Shown here: positions 15,590-23,550 of the stretch, piece after piece
Numbering within the stretch: position 1 is the first letter of the stretch
Layout of the letters: every line of letters begins with the position of its first letter
NCBI GenBank assembly: GCA_036272935.1
Contig: DATAXP010000163.1
Location: 1 to 38,747, forward strand
Reading direction: 5' to 3'
Length of the DNA stretch: 38,747 nt
Origin: DATAXP01 sp036272935
GTDB lineage: Bacteria; Planctomycetota; Planctomycetia; Pirellulales; PNKZ01
Position numbers and translations under genes: made by a program
Notes under the pieces: model-generated
Told to the model about the DNA's origin: nothing
The model's database searches: none
Seen by the model: the letters and a program-made list of their open reading frames with translations, nothing else

Positions 15590-16132
15590 ATGCGATGGAT
15601 CTGGATCGATAAGTTCATCGAGTTCGACAGCGGGCGGCGTGCGCGCGCCATCAAGAACATCTCGCTGGCCGAGGAGCACCTGCACGACCACTTCCCCGGC
15701 TATCCGGTAATGCCCAACTCGCTGATCGCCGAAGGGCTGGCACAAACGGGCGGGCTGCTGGTCGGCGAGGTCAACCAGTTTCAGGAAAAAGTGATCCTGG
15801 CGAAGATCCCGAAGGCGGTGTTCCATTTCCCGGCGCTGCCGGGCGATCAGCTCATCTACACGGCCACGATCGAACAACTCGATGCCGCCGGTGGGCGCGT
15901 CGCGGCGACCAGCCACGTCGGCGAACGCTTGCAGGCCGAAATGGAGATTGTCTTCGCCCATCTGCGCGATGCCGATCGCACCAAGCGGCTGTTCGAGCCC
16001 AAGAACTTCGTGTTCACGATGAAGCTGCTGGGAGTGTTCGACGTGGGGCGCTCGCGCGACGGCACCCGGATTCAAGAACCGCCGGGCTTGGCGAGCATCA
16101 AGGCTGCGCCGGGGCACGACTGTTCGCGATAG
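15590..16132 (+). CDS. FabZ-like 3-hydroxyacyl-ACP dehydratase, copy 2
   Basis: 180 aa, clearly a paralogue of the first dehydratase: both open MR-x2-(I/L)-x-D and align without gaps to the active site. The motif reads DHFPGYPVMPNSLIAEGLAQ, keeping H34 and E48, but Asn-Ser replaces the usual Gly-Val/Cys after MP. That change sits at the active-site tunnel and could alter substrate choice. The rest (VILAKIPKAVFHFPALPGDQL) is typical FabZ. The start follows the ACP stop by 12 bp with GAGG upstream. Two dehydratases in one operon may act on chains of different length or form a heteromeric complex; this is inference. Confidence 0.86.
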   Translation: MRWIWIDKFIEFDSGRRARAIKNISLAEEHLHDHFPGYPVMPNSLIAEGLAQTGGLLVGEVNQFQEKVILAKIPKAVFHFPALPGDQLIYTATIEQLDAAGGRVAATSHVGERLQAEMEIVFAHLRDADRTKRLFEPKNFVFTMKLLGVFDVGRSRDGTRIQEPPGLASIKAAPGHDCSR

Positions 16133-16163
16133 CGGCAGCACTTTGCGAGAAGGGAACCAACTC

Positions 16164-17450
16164 ATGCGGCGACGGGTCGTAGTGACGGGGATGGGTTGCG
16201 TGACGCCGCTGGGCAACGACATCGACACGCTGTGGCAGCGGCTTCAACGTAGCGAATCGGGCGTTGGCTACACGACGCTGTTCGATGCGCAGAATTTTCC
16301 GACTCGCATCTCCGCCGAAGTTCGCGACTGGGATCTGTCGGCCGTCGGCGAGAACCCCGAGGATTGGAAGCATCATGGCCGCCACACCCGCTTCGCCGTC
16401 GGAGCCGGTATTCAAGCGGTGCGCGATTCCGGCATTCTCGACGACAAACAACTTGAGCCGCCGCGTTTTGGCGTGTACCTGGGCAGCGGCGAAGGGCAGC
16501 AGAACTTCGAGCGGTTCACCAAGATGATGCTCTGTGCCATGGAGGGGGAAACGCTCGACGTAGGTCGGTTCACCAAGAAGGGGCTCGAAATCCTCGATCC
16601 GCGCGAGGAACTGGCCCAGGAGCCGAACATGCCCGCGGCCCATCTGGCCGGCCTGTTCAACGCGCAGGGGCCGAACGTCAACTGCCTCACCGCCTGTGCC
16701 GCCAGTAGCCAAGCCATCGGCGAAGCGGTCGAGATGATCCGCCACAACGATGCCGACGTGATGCTCTCCGGCGGCGCCCACAGCATGATCCATCCGTTCG
16801 GCGTCACCGGCTTCAACCTGCTTACCGCGCTGTCGACCCGCAACGACGAGCCGACGCGTGCTTCGCGGCCTTTCGATCGGGAGCGCGACGGCTTCGTGCT
16901 GGGCGAAGGCGGAGCGATGCTCGTGCTCGAAGAGCTGGAACATGCCAAGCGGCGCGGCGCCAAGATTTACGGCGAAGTGATCGGCTACGGCTCGACGGCC
17001 GATGCGTTCCGCATCACCGACACGCATCCCGAGGGGCGCGGCGCCACCACGTGCTTGAACATGGCCTTGGCCGATGCCCAGATCGCGCCGGAGCAGGTCG
17101 ACTACATCAATGCCCACGGCACGAGCACCGACGTGAACGACCGTGTGGAGACGCTGGCGATCAAGAAAGTGTTCGGCGACCGCGCCGCGAAGCTGCCGGT
17201 TTCGAGCACCAAGAGCATGATGGGGCACCTGATCGCTGCCGCCGGCGCGACCGAAGCGATCATCTGCTTGTTGGCGATCCGCGATCGCGTGCTGCCGCCG
17301 ACGACCAACTACGAGAACCCCGATCCGGACTGCGACCTGGACTACGTGCCGAACGAGGCGCGGCAGGCGAAGTGCGATATCGCCGCCAGCAACAGCTTCG
17401 GCTTCGGCGGCCAGAACATCACGCTGATCGTCTCGCGGTACGCCGGGTGA
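16164..17450 (+). CDS. FabF-like beta-ketoacyl-ACP synthase
   Basis: 428 aa, thiolase fold, usual length for KAS II. The catalytic triad is present: nucleophile C178 in TACAASSQAI, a first His in INAHGTSTDVND and a second in KSMMGHLIAAAGA. The GFGGQN motif near the C-terminus is also kept. It condenses an acyl chain with malonyl-ACP, with loss of CO2. An AAGGGA Shine-Dalgarno sequence precedes the ATG at 16164. A segment around 110-160 (FTKMMLCAMEGETLDVGRF and on) is longer than in E. coli FabF and may line the dimer or ACP surface. It is the core enzyme of the operon. There is no ketoreductase or enoyl reductase beside it, so these steps must come from elsewhere. Confidence 0.92.
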   Translation: MRRRVVVTGMGCVTPLGNDIDTLWQRLQRSESGVGYTTLFDAQNFPTRISAEVRDWDLSAVGENPEDWKHHGRHTRFAVGAGIQAVRDSGILDDKQLEPPRFGVYLGSGEGQQNFERFTKMMLCAMEGETLDVGRFTKKGLEILDPREELAQEPNMPAAHLAGLFNAQGPNVNCLTACAASSQAIGEAVEMIRHNDADVMLSGGAHSMIHPFGVTGFNLLTALSTRNDEPTRASRPFDRERDGFVLGEGGAMLVLEELEHAKRRGAKIYGEVIGYGSTADAFRITDTHPEGRGATTCLNMALADAQIAPEQVDYINAHGTSTDVNDRVETLAIKKVFGDRAAKLPVSSTKSMMGHLIAAAGATEAIICLLAIRDRVLPPTTNYENPDPDCDLDYVPNEARQAKCDIAASNSFGFGGQNITLIVSRYAG

Positions 17451-17518
17451 ACGATTCGTGAACTCGGCACCACGAGCACGGGCGCGTTGTGCTCGCTTGC
17501 CTCTTCGCGGCCATCCTC

Positions 17519-17725
17519 ATGCGTTCCAATCGCATCATCCTGCTAATCGCCGCCGGGGTCCTTGCCTGGGGCGTGTATCAGGCGTGGGGCGCGTATCGGC
17601 TGAATCACAACCCCTGGCGGTTCGTGATGGTGCTAGGCTGCACGCTGGCGTTTCTGGGCTTCTGGGCCGCGATGCTTGCCGCCCGGCAACGGCGCCTCGA
17701 TCGCGAGCGCCGGCAGGGGGAATGA
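17519..17725 (+). CDS. Small two-segment membrane protein
   Basis: 68 aa from the ATG at 17519 (a GTG at 17489 would add ten residues). Two hydrophobic segments are visible, IILLIAAGVLAWGVYQAWGAY and FVMVLGCTLAFLGFWAAMLA, followed by a basic tail RQRRLDRERRQGE that should stay in the cytoplasm. No family was recognised. It follows the ketosynthase by 68 bp on the same strand and may belong to the operon. It ends 13 bp from the convergent TPR gene. Confidence 0.55.
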   Translation: MRSNRIILLIAAGVLAWGVYQAWGAYRLNHNPWRFVMVLGCTLAFLGFWAAMLAARQRRLDRERRQGE

Positions 17726-17738
17726 CCGTGCCGTCGCG

Positions 17739-19379
17739 CTAAGGCGACGAAAGTTTCGCGCGCAATTGGGCGGCGGCTTGGCGCGAAGGCCATTGTGGGG
17801 GTGTCACCTCCAGTGCTTTGTCGAGATCTTCGATTGCGCCAGTCGTGTCGCGGCGCTCGATGCGCAACTGCGCCCGGTTCAGGTAGGCATCACCCATGTG
17901 CGGGTCGATGTCCATCGCGGCGCGATAGTCCGCTTCGGCCTCCGGCCATTCGCCCCGCCGTGCGTGCACGACGCCCCGGTTGTTGTACGCGGTGGCCTGG
18001 CGCGGATCGAGTTGCAGAGCGGTGGTGTAGTCGTGAATCGCCCGCTCCAACTGGTTCTGCTGCGCGAACATGCCGCCGCGCTGGATGTAAAAATCCGATC
18101 GGAGGACCATCGGAGGGGAAAGGTAATTGTCGATCTCGGTATAGAGGTAGCGGATCGGAACGGTGAACACCGTAATCACGTGCCGCGCGGGAAGCAGCAA
18201 GTCGACGATCGCCAGCGCCACGATGGCGTGAGCGAATCGCGGTACTGAATACTGACGGGCAGCGAGCATCACGCCGGCCAGTCCCGCGGGCACAAGCGCG
18301 CTGGTCGAGCGGCTTAGATCGTTGGCAATCAGCAGATTCACGAGCACCGTTACCAGTAGCGTGACGATGAGTACGGCGGTAGCCAATGGATGCCGCCGCG
18401 AGCATTCCAGCCATACGAACAGTACCACGCCGATCCACAGCAACCGCAGTCCGTGCCACAAGCCTTCCAGCATGCGCAGCAATGAGCGCGGATGATCGAC
18501 GGCCTCTTCCAAGTGCGCGCCGCTGGTGGGATCGTTCCCCGTCGCCAGCGCCGCCAATCGGATCGCCACGTAGATGCCGGTGACACCCAGCACCAGCGCG
18601 ACATCGATCAGCCAGCGCTTGCTGGGCCGAGGCACAAGCTGATCGAACAGCATGCCTCGGACCAACAGGCACAATGGCAGCGCCAGGATGAATCGTTCGT
18701 CGATCCACGGTGTTGCCGCGCACACCAGCACCAGGGCAATACGTGAACGGACGAAAGTGACGACGCACAGACCAAGCACATACCACGAATCGAAATACGT
18801 CAGCCAGCCAGTCGAAACGAAGAACCACGAGGTGCTTCCGGCTAGCGTTCCACCGGCGAGCGCCAAAAGGCGGTCGCCCGTGCGACGCAGCAGCACGTCG
18901 AGCGCCAAGGCCAGCACCAGCAGGCAGCCCAACGGAGGCAACGCCAGATACAGCAGCCGCGGAAAGTGCAGGTAGTGCGCGACGAGCGGAAACAGCACGC
19001 GCCAGGTGATCACGCGGTTCGTGGCATTGGTCGTCGGCTTGAAAGGATCCTCGATCTGCTTGAACGTGTCGATCGCTCGGTTCACTTCGGGGTTCGACCA
19101 GGCGTCTCGCAAGTCGAGTCCGCCGAAGAGCACGAACCGTGGCGTGAAAAAGAACAGCACGATCGCCGCCACGCCCAAGCTTCCCAGAAGCACGAATACA
19201 CCACGGCTGGGCCGATCAAGCAGCGGTGTGGCGGCCAGTGCGGCGGCCGGCTCGTCTGTTGTGGAGGAAGGCGCGACCAGCAGCGCCTCACCGAGCGCGC
19301 TGGGAGTTGCCGTGCGCGGGCGTCGCGATTTGCCTGCCACCGGTGCTCGTCCTCTCTGGGGGGGCGTGTGTTGCGTCAT
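17739..19379 (-). CDS. Polytopic membrane protein with C-terminal TPR repeats
   Basis: 546 aa from the ATG at 19379 (a GTG 15 bp upstream is possible). The basic, Pro/Ser-rich N-terminus of about 60 residues is followed by roughly ten hydrophobic segments between residues 65 and 415, for example GVFVLLGSLGVAAIVLFFF and TAVLIVTLLVTVLVNLLI. The last 120 residues hold about three TPR units (AIHDYTTALQLDPRQATAY, EAEADYRAAMDIDPHMGDAY, AIEDLDKALEVTPP). The layout resembles TMTC-type or PMT-like sugar-processing membrane proteins, but no catalytic motif was seen. It is the last gene of the sugar operon, 18 bp after the methyltransferase, so a role in assembling or transferring the surface glycan is likely. 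Confidence 0.7.
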   Translation of the reverse strand: MTQHTPPQRGRAPVAGKSRRPRTATPSALGEALLVAPSSTTDEPAAALAATPLLDRPSRGVFVLLGSLGVAAIVLFFFTPRFVLFGGLDLRDAWSNPEVNRAIDTFKQIEDPFKPTTNATNRVITWRVLFPLVAHYLHFPRLLYLALPPLGCLLVLALALDVLLRRTGDRLLALAGGTLAGSTSWFFVSTGWLTYFDSWYVLGLCVVTFVRSRIALVLVCAATPWIDERFILALPLCLLVRGMLFDQLVPRPSKRWLIDVALVLGVTGIYVAIRLAALATGNDPTSGAHLEEAVDHPRSLLRMLEGLWHGLRLLWIGVVLFVWLECSRRHPLATAVLIVTLLVTVLVNLLIANDLSRSTSALVPAGLAGVMLAARQYSVPRFAHAIVALAIVDLLLPARHVITVFTVPIRYLYTEIDNYLSPPMVLRSDFYIQRGGMFAQQNQLERAIHDYTTALQLDPRQATAYNNRGVVHARRGEWPEAEADYRAAMDIDPHMGDAYLNRAQLRIERRDTTGAIEDLDKALEVTPPQWPSRQAAAQLRAKLSSP

Positions 19380-19397
19380 CAAGCCGGCCCGCACGGC

Positions 19398-20657
19398 TCA
19401 CACTGCGCGCGGCTCGGGCAGCGGGACGAGAAACTTTCCTTGGTAACCACGGGCACGCAGCTTCGGGATCAGCTCGTCGGCAATGTGCCACGACAACAAC
19501 AGCACATAATCCGGCGGATCGTCGAACATTCGCGATTCTTCGACCACCGGAATCAAGGTGCCGGGCATGTATTTGCCGATCTTGTATGAACCTTTGATCT
19601 CGAGCACACAGTCGAGAATGCCATCGTCGAGGCCGACGTAGTTCACCAACGTGCTCGCACGCGACGGAGCGCCGAGGCCGTAGATACGCTGACCACGGTT
19701 CTTGATCTCACTCAGCAGCCGCAACAGATCGAGCTTCGACCGCACCACGCCGGCCTTGAACGCATCGAATGCCGACTCGTCCTTCGGCTCGGCGGCGAGC
19801 ATCTCGGCGACCGAGGCCTGCACCGGGTGCGTGCCACGGCGGGCCGCGTACACGCGGATCGAACCGCCGTGCGTCGGAATGCGGCGGGCGTGGAACACTT
19901 CGAGCCCGTGCATCTCGAACAGATATTTCAGGCTGGTCAGCGAATAATAGCGCAGGTGCTCGTGGTAGATCGTGTCGTACTGGAGCGTTTCCAGCAGGCT
20001 GATCAGGTAGTGGCTTTCTGAGATGAACACGCCGCGGTCGTCGAGCAGCGTGATGATGCTGTCGAGCACTTCGTGAATGTGCTCGATGTGGGCGAAGACG
20101 TTCGTGGCGGTGACGACGCGGGCCGGCCCTTGTTCCTTGCGAACGCGCTTGGCCACTTCGGGGCCGATGAACGCGATCGTGGTGTCGATCCCCCGGCTCT
20201 GCGCCACCTTCCCCATGTCGGTCGGCTCGATGCCATGCACACGGTGCCCGCCCTGCTTGAAGTTACTCAGCAGCGTGCCGTCGTTCGAGCCGATGTCGAT
20301 CACCAGGTCGTCGGCCCTGAGCTTCAACAGCGGCAGGGCCTCACGATACATCTCGGCGAAGTTCTCGCGCAGGATCTTGGTGGTGCCGCTGCTGTAGGGG
20401 TATTCGGGAGGAAACAGAATTTTGGGATCGACGACGAGCCCCAACTGCGCCAGCTTGCAGCGCGGGCAGACCAGCAGCGCGGCCGGGTAGGCCGACTGCT
20501 CGCGCGGCACGGTGCCGATGGGCCACATCTGGTTCACCGGCGGCAGGTAGCCGAGGAACAGTACCGTGTCGAGCGGCTGTTGATCGCAAACCTGGCAGCG
20601 CTCGACGACGGCGCTGGTGCCGGTGCCGGCGGTGCGTGCGATGGCGACATCCTTCAT
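19398..20657 (-). CDS. SAM-dependent sugar C-methyltransferase-like protein
   Basis: 419 aa from the ATG at 20657, with an AGGA upstream. There are three parts. The N-terminal zinc-binding domain (Methyltransf_13 type) has C21xxC24 and C64xxC67. The central Rossmann methyltransferase has motif I VIDIGSNDGTLL (119-130) and NVFAHIEH (186-193). The C-terminal nucleotide-fold domain (Methyltransf_14 type) contains RIYGLGAPSRASTLVNY. The motif QYDTIYHEHLRYYS with Y231, E233 and H234 matches the catalytic set of nucleotide-sugar C-3 methyltransferases such as TcaB9. A C-methylated, probably keto, deoxysugar is the likely product. The neighbours fit: SDR epimerase/dehydratase upstream, GT2 and dehydrogenase in the same operon. 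Confidence 0.85.
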   Translation of the reverse strand: MKDVAIARTAGTGTSAVVERCQVCDQQPLDTVLFLGYLPPVNQMWPIGTVPREQSAYPAALLVCPRCKLAQLGLVVDPKILFPPEYPYSSGTTKILRENFAEMYREALPLLKLRADDLVIDIGSNDGTLLSNFKQGGHRVHGIEPTDMGKVAQSRGIDTTIAFIGPEVAKRVRKEQGPARVVTATNVFAHIEHIHEVLDSIITLLDDRGVFISESHYLISLLETLQYDTIYHEHLRYYSLTSLKYLFEMHGLEVFHARRIPTHGGSIRVYAARRGTHPVQASVAEMLAAEPKDESAFDAFKAGVVRSKLDLLRLLSEIKNRGQRIYGLGAPSRASTLVNYVGLDDGILDCVLEIKGSYKIGKYMPGTLIPVVEESRMFDDPPDYVLLLSWHIADELIPKLRARGYQGKFLVPLPEPRAV

Positions 20658-20685
20658 GCGATCGATTCCTGGGATGCGGGACAGG

Positions 20686-21666
20686 TTATTCTTTCGGGGC
20701 CTCGTTGACGTGTGCGACATACCAATCAACGGTGCGGCCCACAGCGTCGTCGAAGCTCCAGCGCGGCGCGTAGCCGAGTCCGCGTAGCTTGGTCAGGTCG
20801 GGGCAGCGCCGCGCGGTTCCGCCGACGGCCAGTGCTCCGGGGACGATCTCGACCTCGCGCCCGAAGTAGCGGGCCGTGCGCTCGGCCACCTCGGCAATGC
20901 TCAGCTCTTCTTCGGTGCCGATGTTGTAAATCTGCATGTGCTTGCCGTGGTCCATCACGCGCAGCAGGCCGTCGGTAAAATCGTCGACGTACACGAACGC
21001 GCGCGTTTCGCGCCCCGAGCCTTGGATCGTAAACTTCAGCCGGCCCGATGGCTGGCTCGACACCAAGCGCTGCATGCGCACGATGAACTGCGGCAGCACG
21101 TGTTCCCAACCCATGTCGGGGCCGAACACGTTGTGGGGCCGGAAGATCACCATGCGGTCGAAGTGCTTCCGGGCGTAGTTGATCGAAAGGATTTCACTGA
21201 TGATCTTGCCGGCGGCGTACGAGTAGCGCGGATTCAGCGGGTCGGGGATCAGCATCGGCGCCGTTTCATCGGTCGGCACGCGCGGCGGAGTCTGATAGAC
21301 CTCGGAACTGGACGCGACGAACAGCTCACGCACTCGATGCTCGATGCAGGCATCGAGCACGTTGAGCATGCCGCGCACGCCGACGTCGAGCACCAACTCG
21401 GGGCGCTCGTAGAAGAACCGCGTGCCGTTGACGAACGCCGCATGGCAAACGCCGTCCACACCCGCCACAGCGCGCGACACCGCTTGCGGATCGCGGATAT
21501 CACCCTGCACGATATCGAGCTGCTGTTCGATGCCCGCCAGCCGCGCGTGCTTGCCGCGCGAGAAGTCGTCGAGCACGCGCACCCGATCGCCGCGGGCTAC
21601 AAGCCGGCGCACCAGTGCCGAGCCGATGAAGCCCGACCCGCCGGTTACCAGATAGGTTCGTGCCAT
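20686..21666 (-). CDS. NAD-dependent nucleotide-sugar epimerase/dehydratase
   Basis: 326 aa, extended SDR. The NAD-binding GGSGFIG is at residues 9-15, with D33 or D34 after the second strand (RVLDDFSRGKH) suiting NAD over NADP. The catalytic set is Ser 119-121 (ASSSEVY) and Y150xxxK154 (RYSYAAGK). The VIFRPHNVFGPDMG segment is typical of GalE/RmlB-like enzymes acting on UDP-, dTDP- or GDP-sugars. Whether it is a 4-epimerase or a 4,6-dehydratase cannot be told by eye. It sits 28 bp before the methyltransferase, which would need a keto sugar if this is a dehydratase. Confidence 0.88.
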   Translation of the reverse strand: MARTYLVTGGSGFIGSALVRRLVARGDRVRVLDDFSRGKHARLAGIEQQLDIVQGDIRDPQAVSRAVAGVDGVCHAAFVNGTRFFYERPELVLDVGVRGMLNVLDACIEHRVRELFVASSSEVYQTPPRVPTDETAPMLIPDPLNPRYSYAAGKIISEILSINYARKHFDRMVIFRPHNVFGPDMGWEHVLPQFIVRMQRLVSSQPSGRLKFTIQGSGRETRAFVYVDDFTDGLLRVMDHGKHMQIYNIGTEEELSIAEVAERTARYFGREVEIVPGALAVGGTARRCPDLTKLRGLGYAPRWSFDDAVGRTVDWYVAHVNEAPKE

Positions 21667-21711
21667 AACTTCGGCGGCAAAACGGTCGCTTCCGCGGCAG
21701 GGGTATATGGG

Positions 21712-22458
21712 TTAGGCGCGTGTGACCAGCGGTTCGCGCAGCGTCACCGAACGAGCCCGCAGATAAGTCGTCGCGAACGCATAACGGTACCACCGCAGAT
21801 AGTGCGGCAACCATTTTAAGACGCGAAACCGACTTTGCCCGGAGTTTCGCTCGAACCACTGGCTGGGCACTTCACCGACGCGCCAACCCAGCCGGTGACA
21901 CTTGACCAGCCACTCGATACTGTAGCAAAAACCGGCCGTCGATTCCACCGGCACCTGCTCGACCAGCCGCCGCGAAAACATCCGCAAGCCGTTCGAGGCG
22001 TCGCGCGTCGGTAGCCGCGCCAAGTGATACAGCGTGAACGCTGCGGCGCGCACCAGCGTGGCCTTCAGCCACGGCGCGCCGGTCATGCAGCCGCCTGGCA
22101 TGAACCGGCTGGCGGCAACGATGTCGCAGCCCTGCTCGCCCAGCGCCAGCATCGCGTCGATGTGCCCGGCATTGAACGTGTCGTCGGCCGGATACGTGAG
22201 CACCAGTGGAGCGGTCGAGCGCTCGATGCCGCTCATCACCGCGCCGTGCGCGCCGCGGCCACGGTTCTTCACCAATTCGATTTCGCAGCGACCGCGCTGC
22301 GGCCAGCGCTCGAGCGCCTCCAGTGTGTTGTCGTCGTCGCGGTCGTAGCAGATCAGCACTCGATAGCTCGAGCGCACCTTGGCGACAAACGTATCGAGCA
22401 CGCGCCCGATGTTGTCGCCTTCGTTATAGACTGGAATGACGATGTCGACCTGCGGCAT
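21712..22458 (-). CDS. Family 2 glycosyltransferase
   Basis: 248 aa from the ATG at 22458 (an upstream ATG at 22482 is possible). The GT-A fold starts with VDIVIPVYNEGDNIGRVLD, typical of GT2 enzymes of the dolichol-phosphate-mannose-synthase type. The metal-binding acidic pair is in TYPADDTFN, with conserved RGRGAHGAVMSG before it and the late SNGLRMFSRR segment. No C-terminal membrane pair is present, so it is probably peripheral and soluble. It should move a sugar from a nucleotide donor to a lipid or protein carrier. It lies 45 bp ahead of the epimerase gene. Confidence 0.87.
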   Translation of the reverse strand: MPQVDIVIPVYNEGDNIGRVLDTFVAKVRSSYRVLICYDRDDDNTLEALERWPQRGRCEIELVKNRGRGAHGAVMSGIERSTAPLVLTYPADDTFNAGHIDAMLALGEQGCDIVAASRFMPGGCMTGAPWLKATLVRAAAFTLYHLARLPTRDASNGLRMFSRRLVEQVPVESTAGFCYSIEWLVKCHRLGWRVGEVPSQWFERNSGQSRFRVLKWLPHYLRWYRYAFATTYLRARSVTLREPLVTRA

Positions 22459-22485
22459 GATCCAACCTGTGCCGTCTCGCATAGC

Positions 22486-23550
22486 CTAGCCAGCCGCGGC
22501 CTGGGCCTGATCGTCGACCTCGATCCAGGCGCCGCGAGCACTGCTACGGCGAGCGAAGTCTACCAAATGTTCCACGCGGCATGCATCGGCAAAACTCGGC
22601 TGCTGCGGACCAGCCCCGCAGAGCCAATCGAGCAGCCGCGACGCCAGCCGCGCCGTGGGACGAATCCGGCCGTCCTCGCCGGCCGGCGAAGACGCATCGA
22701 CCGGCACCGGGCACCAGGTGTCGTCGGTCCGTTGTGCCTCGAGCAGTTGAAAGCCGGCCAGGTAGTCGCGCTGGGTGTTGACCAGTTCCAGGGCACCGGC
22801 GGTTCCGTACAACCGCAGGCGATGCACGTTGCCTGGGCCCGCCGCCGTATTCAGCGACACAGCAGCCCGGGCTCCCGAGGCAAAATCGGCCCACAGGTTC
22901 ACCAACACCTCGCCTGGTCGGTCGTCGCCGGCGATCGTACCGGTGCGCGCACAAAGCCGAGCGATCGGTCCGCCGAACCATTCGAGATAATGAAACACAT
23001 GGGTGGCGAATGCGTTGAGCGCCCCGCCGCCGGTCGCCGGATCGCTGCGCCAATCGCGCAGTCGGGCACGGTTGCCGTAGGTAAGCACGTGCCAGGTGAC
23101 ATCGAGATACGTCAAGTCGCCGATTGCGCCGCGCTCGAGCCGTTCGCGAGCGGCGAGCCATGCCGGATGGGCCGTGAACTCAAAGTTGACCAGGTTCGGC
23201 AGGCCGGTGCGTGCCGCCGCGTCGACCAACCGTTGCGCTTGGCGGATGTCGCCGGACAGCGGCTTCTCACAGAACACTGCCTTGCCTGCCCCGAGCGCCG
23301 CCAAGGCAATCTCGGCCTGCACCGGTTGCGGAGCCGCGATCGACATCACTTGCACATCGGCGTCGTCAATTGCCGCACGCCAATCGTCGAGTGCCTTGGG
23401 GATGCCCAGCTCGTTGGCTGCCTCACGCGCCCGGGCAGCGTCGCGCGCCACGAGCGCGACGACCTTTGCCCGCGGATCGGCGCGGAACGCCGGCACGTGT
23501 ACTTGGCGGCCGAAGCCCAAGCCGACGACCGCGACGCCGATCCGACTCAT
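22486..23550 (-). CDS. Gfo/Idh/MocA-family oxidoreductase
   Basis: 354 aa from the ATG at 23550, which overlaps the upstream dehydrogenase stop by 4 bp (ATGA). The N-terminal Rossmann domain begins RIGVAVVGLGFGRQVHVPAF, with the NAD(P)-binding GLGFG at 10-14. The family motif EKP is at 95-97 (FCEKPLSGD). The C-terminal alpha/beta domain contains TGGGALNAFATHVFHYLEW, where the His is in the usual catalytic position of this family. It probably oxidises or reduces an NDP-sugar, as WlbA-like enzymes do in 2,3-diacetamido sugar pathways. The next-door dehydrogenase would make the uronic acid such an enzyme uses. Confidence 0.87.
   Translation of the reverse strand: MSRIGVAVVGLGFGRQVHVPAFRADPRAKVVALVARDAARAREAANELGIPKALDDWRAAIDDADVQVMSIAAPQPVQAEIALAALGAGKAVFCEKPLSGDIRQAQRLVDAAARTGLPNLVNFEFTAHPAWLAARERLERGAIGDLTYLDVTWHVLTYGNRARLRDWRSDPATGGGALNAFATHVFHYLEWFGGPIARLCARTGTIAGDDRPGEVLVNLWADFASGARAAVSLNTAAGPGNVHRLRLYGTAGALELVNTQRDYLAGFQLLEAQRTDDTWCPVPVDASSPAGEDGRIRPTARLASRLLDWLCGAGPQQPSFADACRVEHLVDFARRSSARGAWIEVDDQAQAAAG

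Noticed and set aside
17732..17749. 6-bp hairpin (CGTCGC / GCGACG) at the convergent gene ends
   Set aside because: Short stem overlapping the TPR gene stop, with no T tract on either strand.
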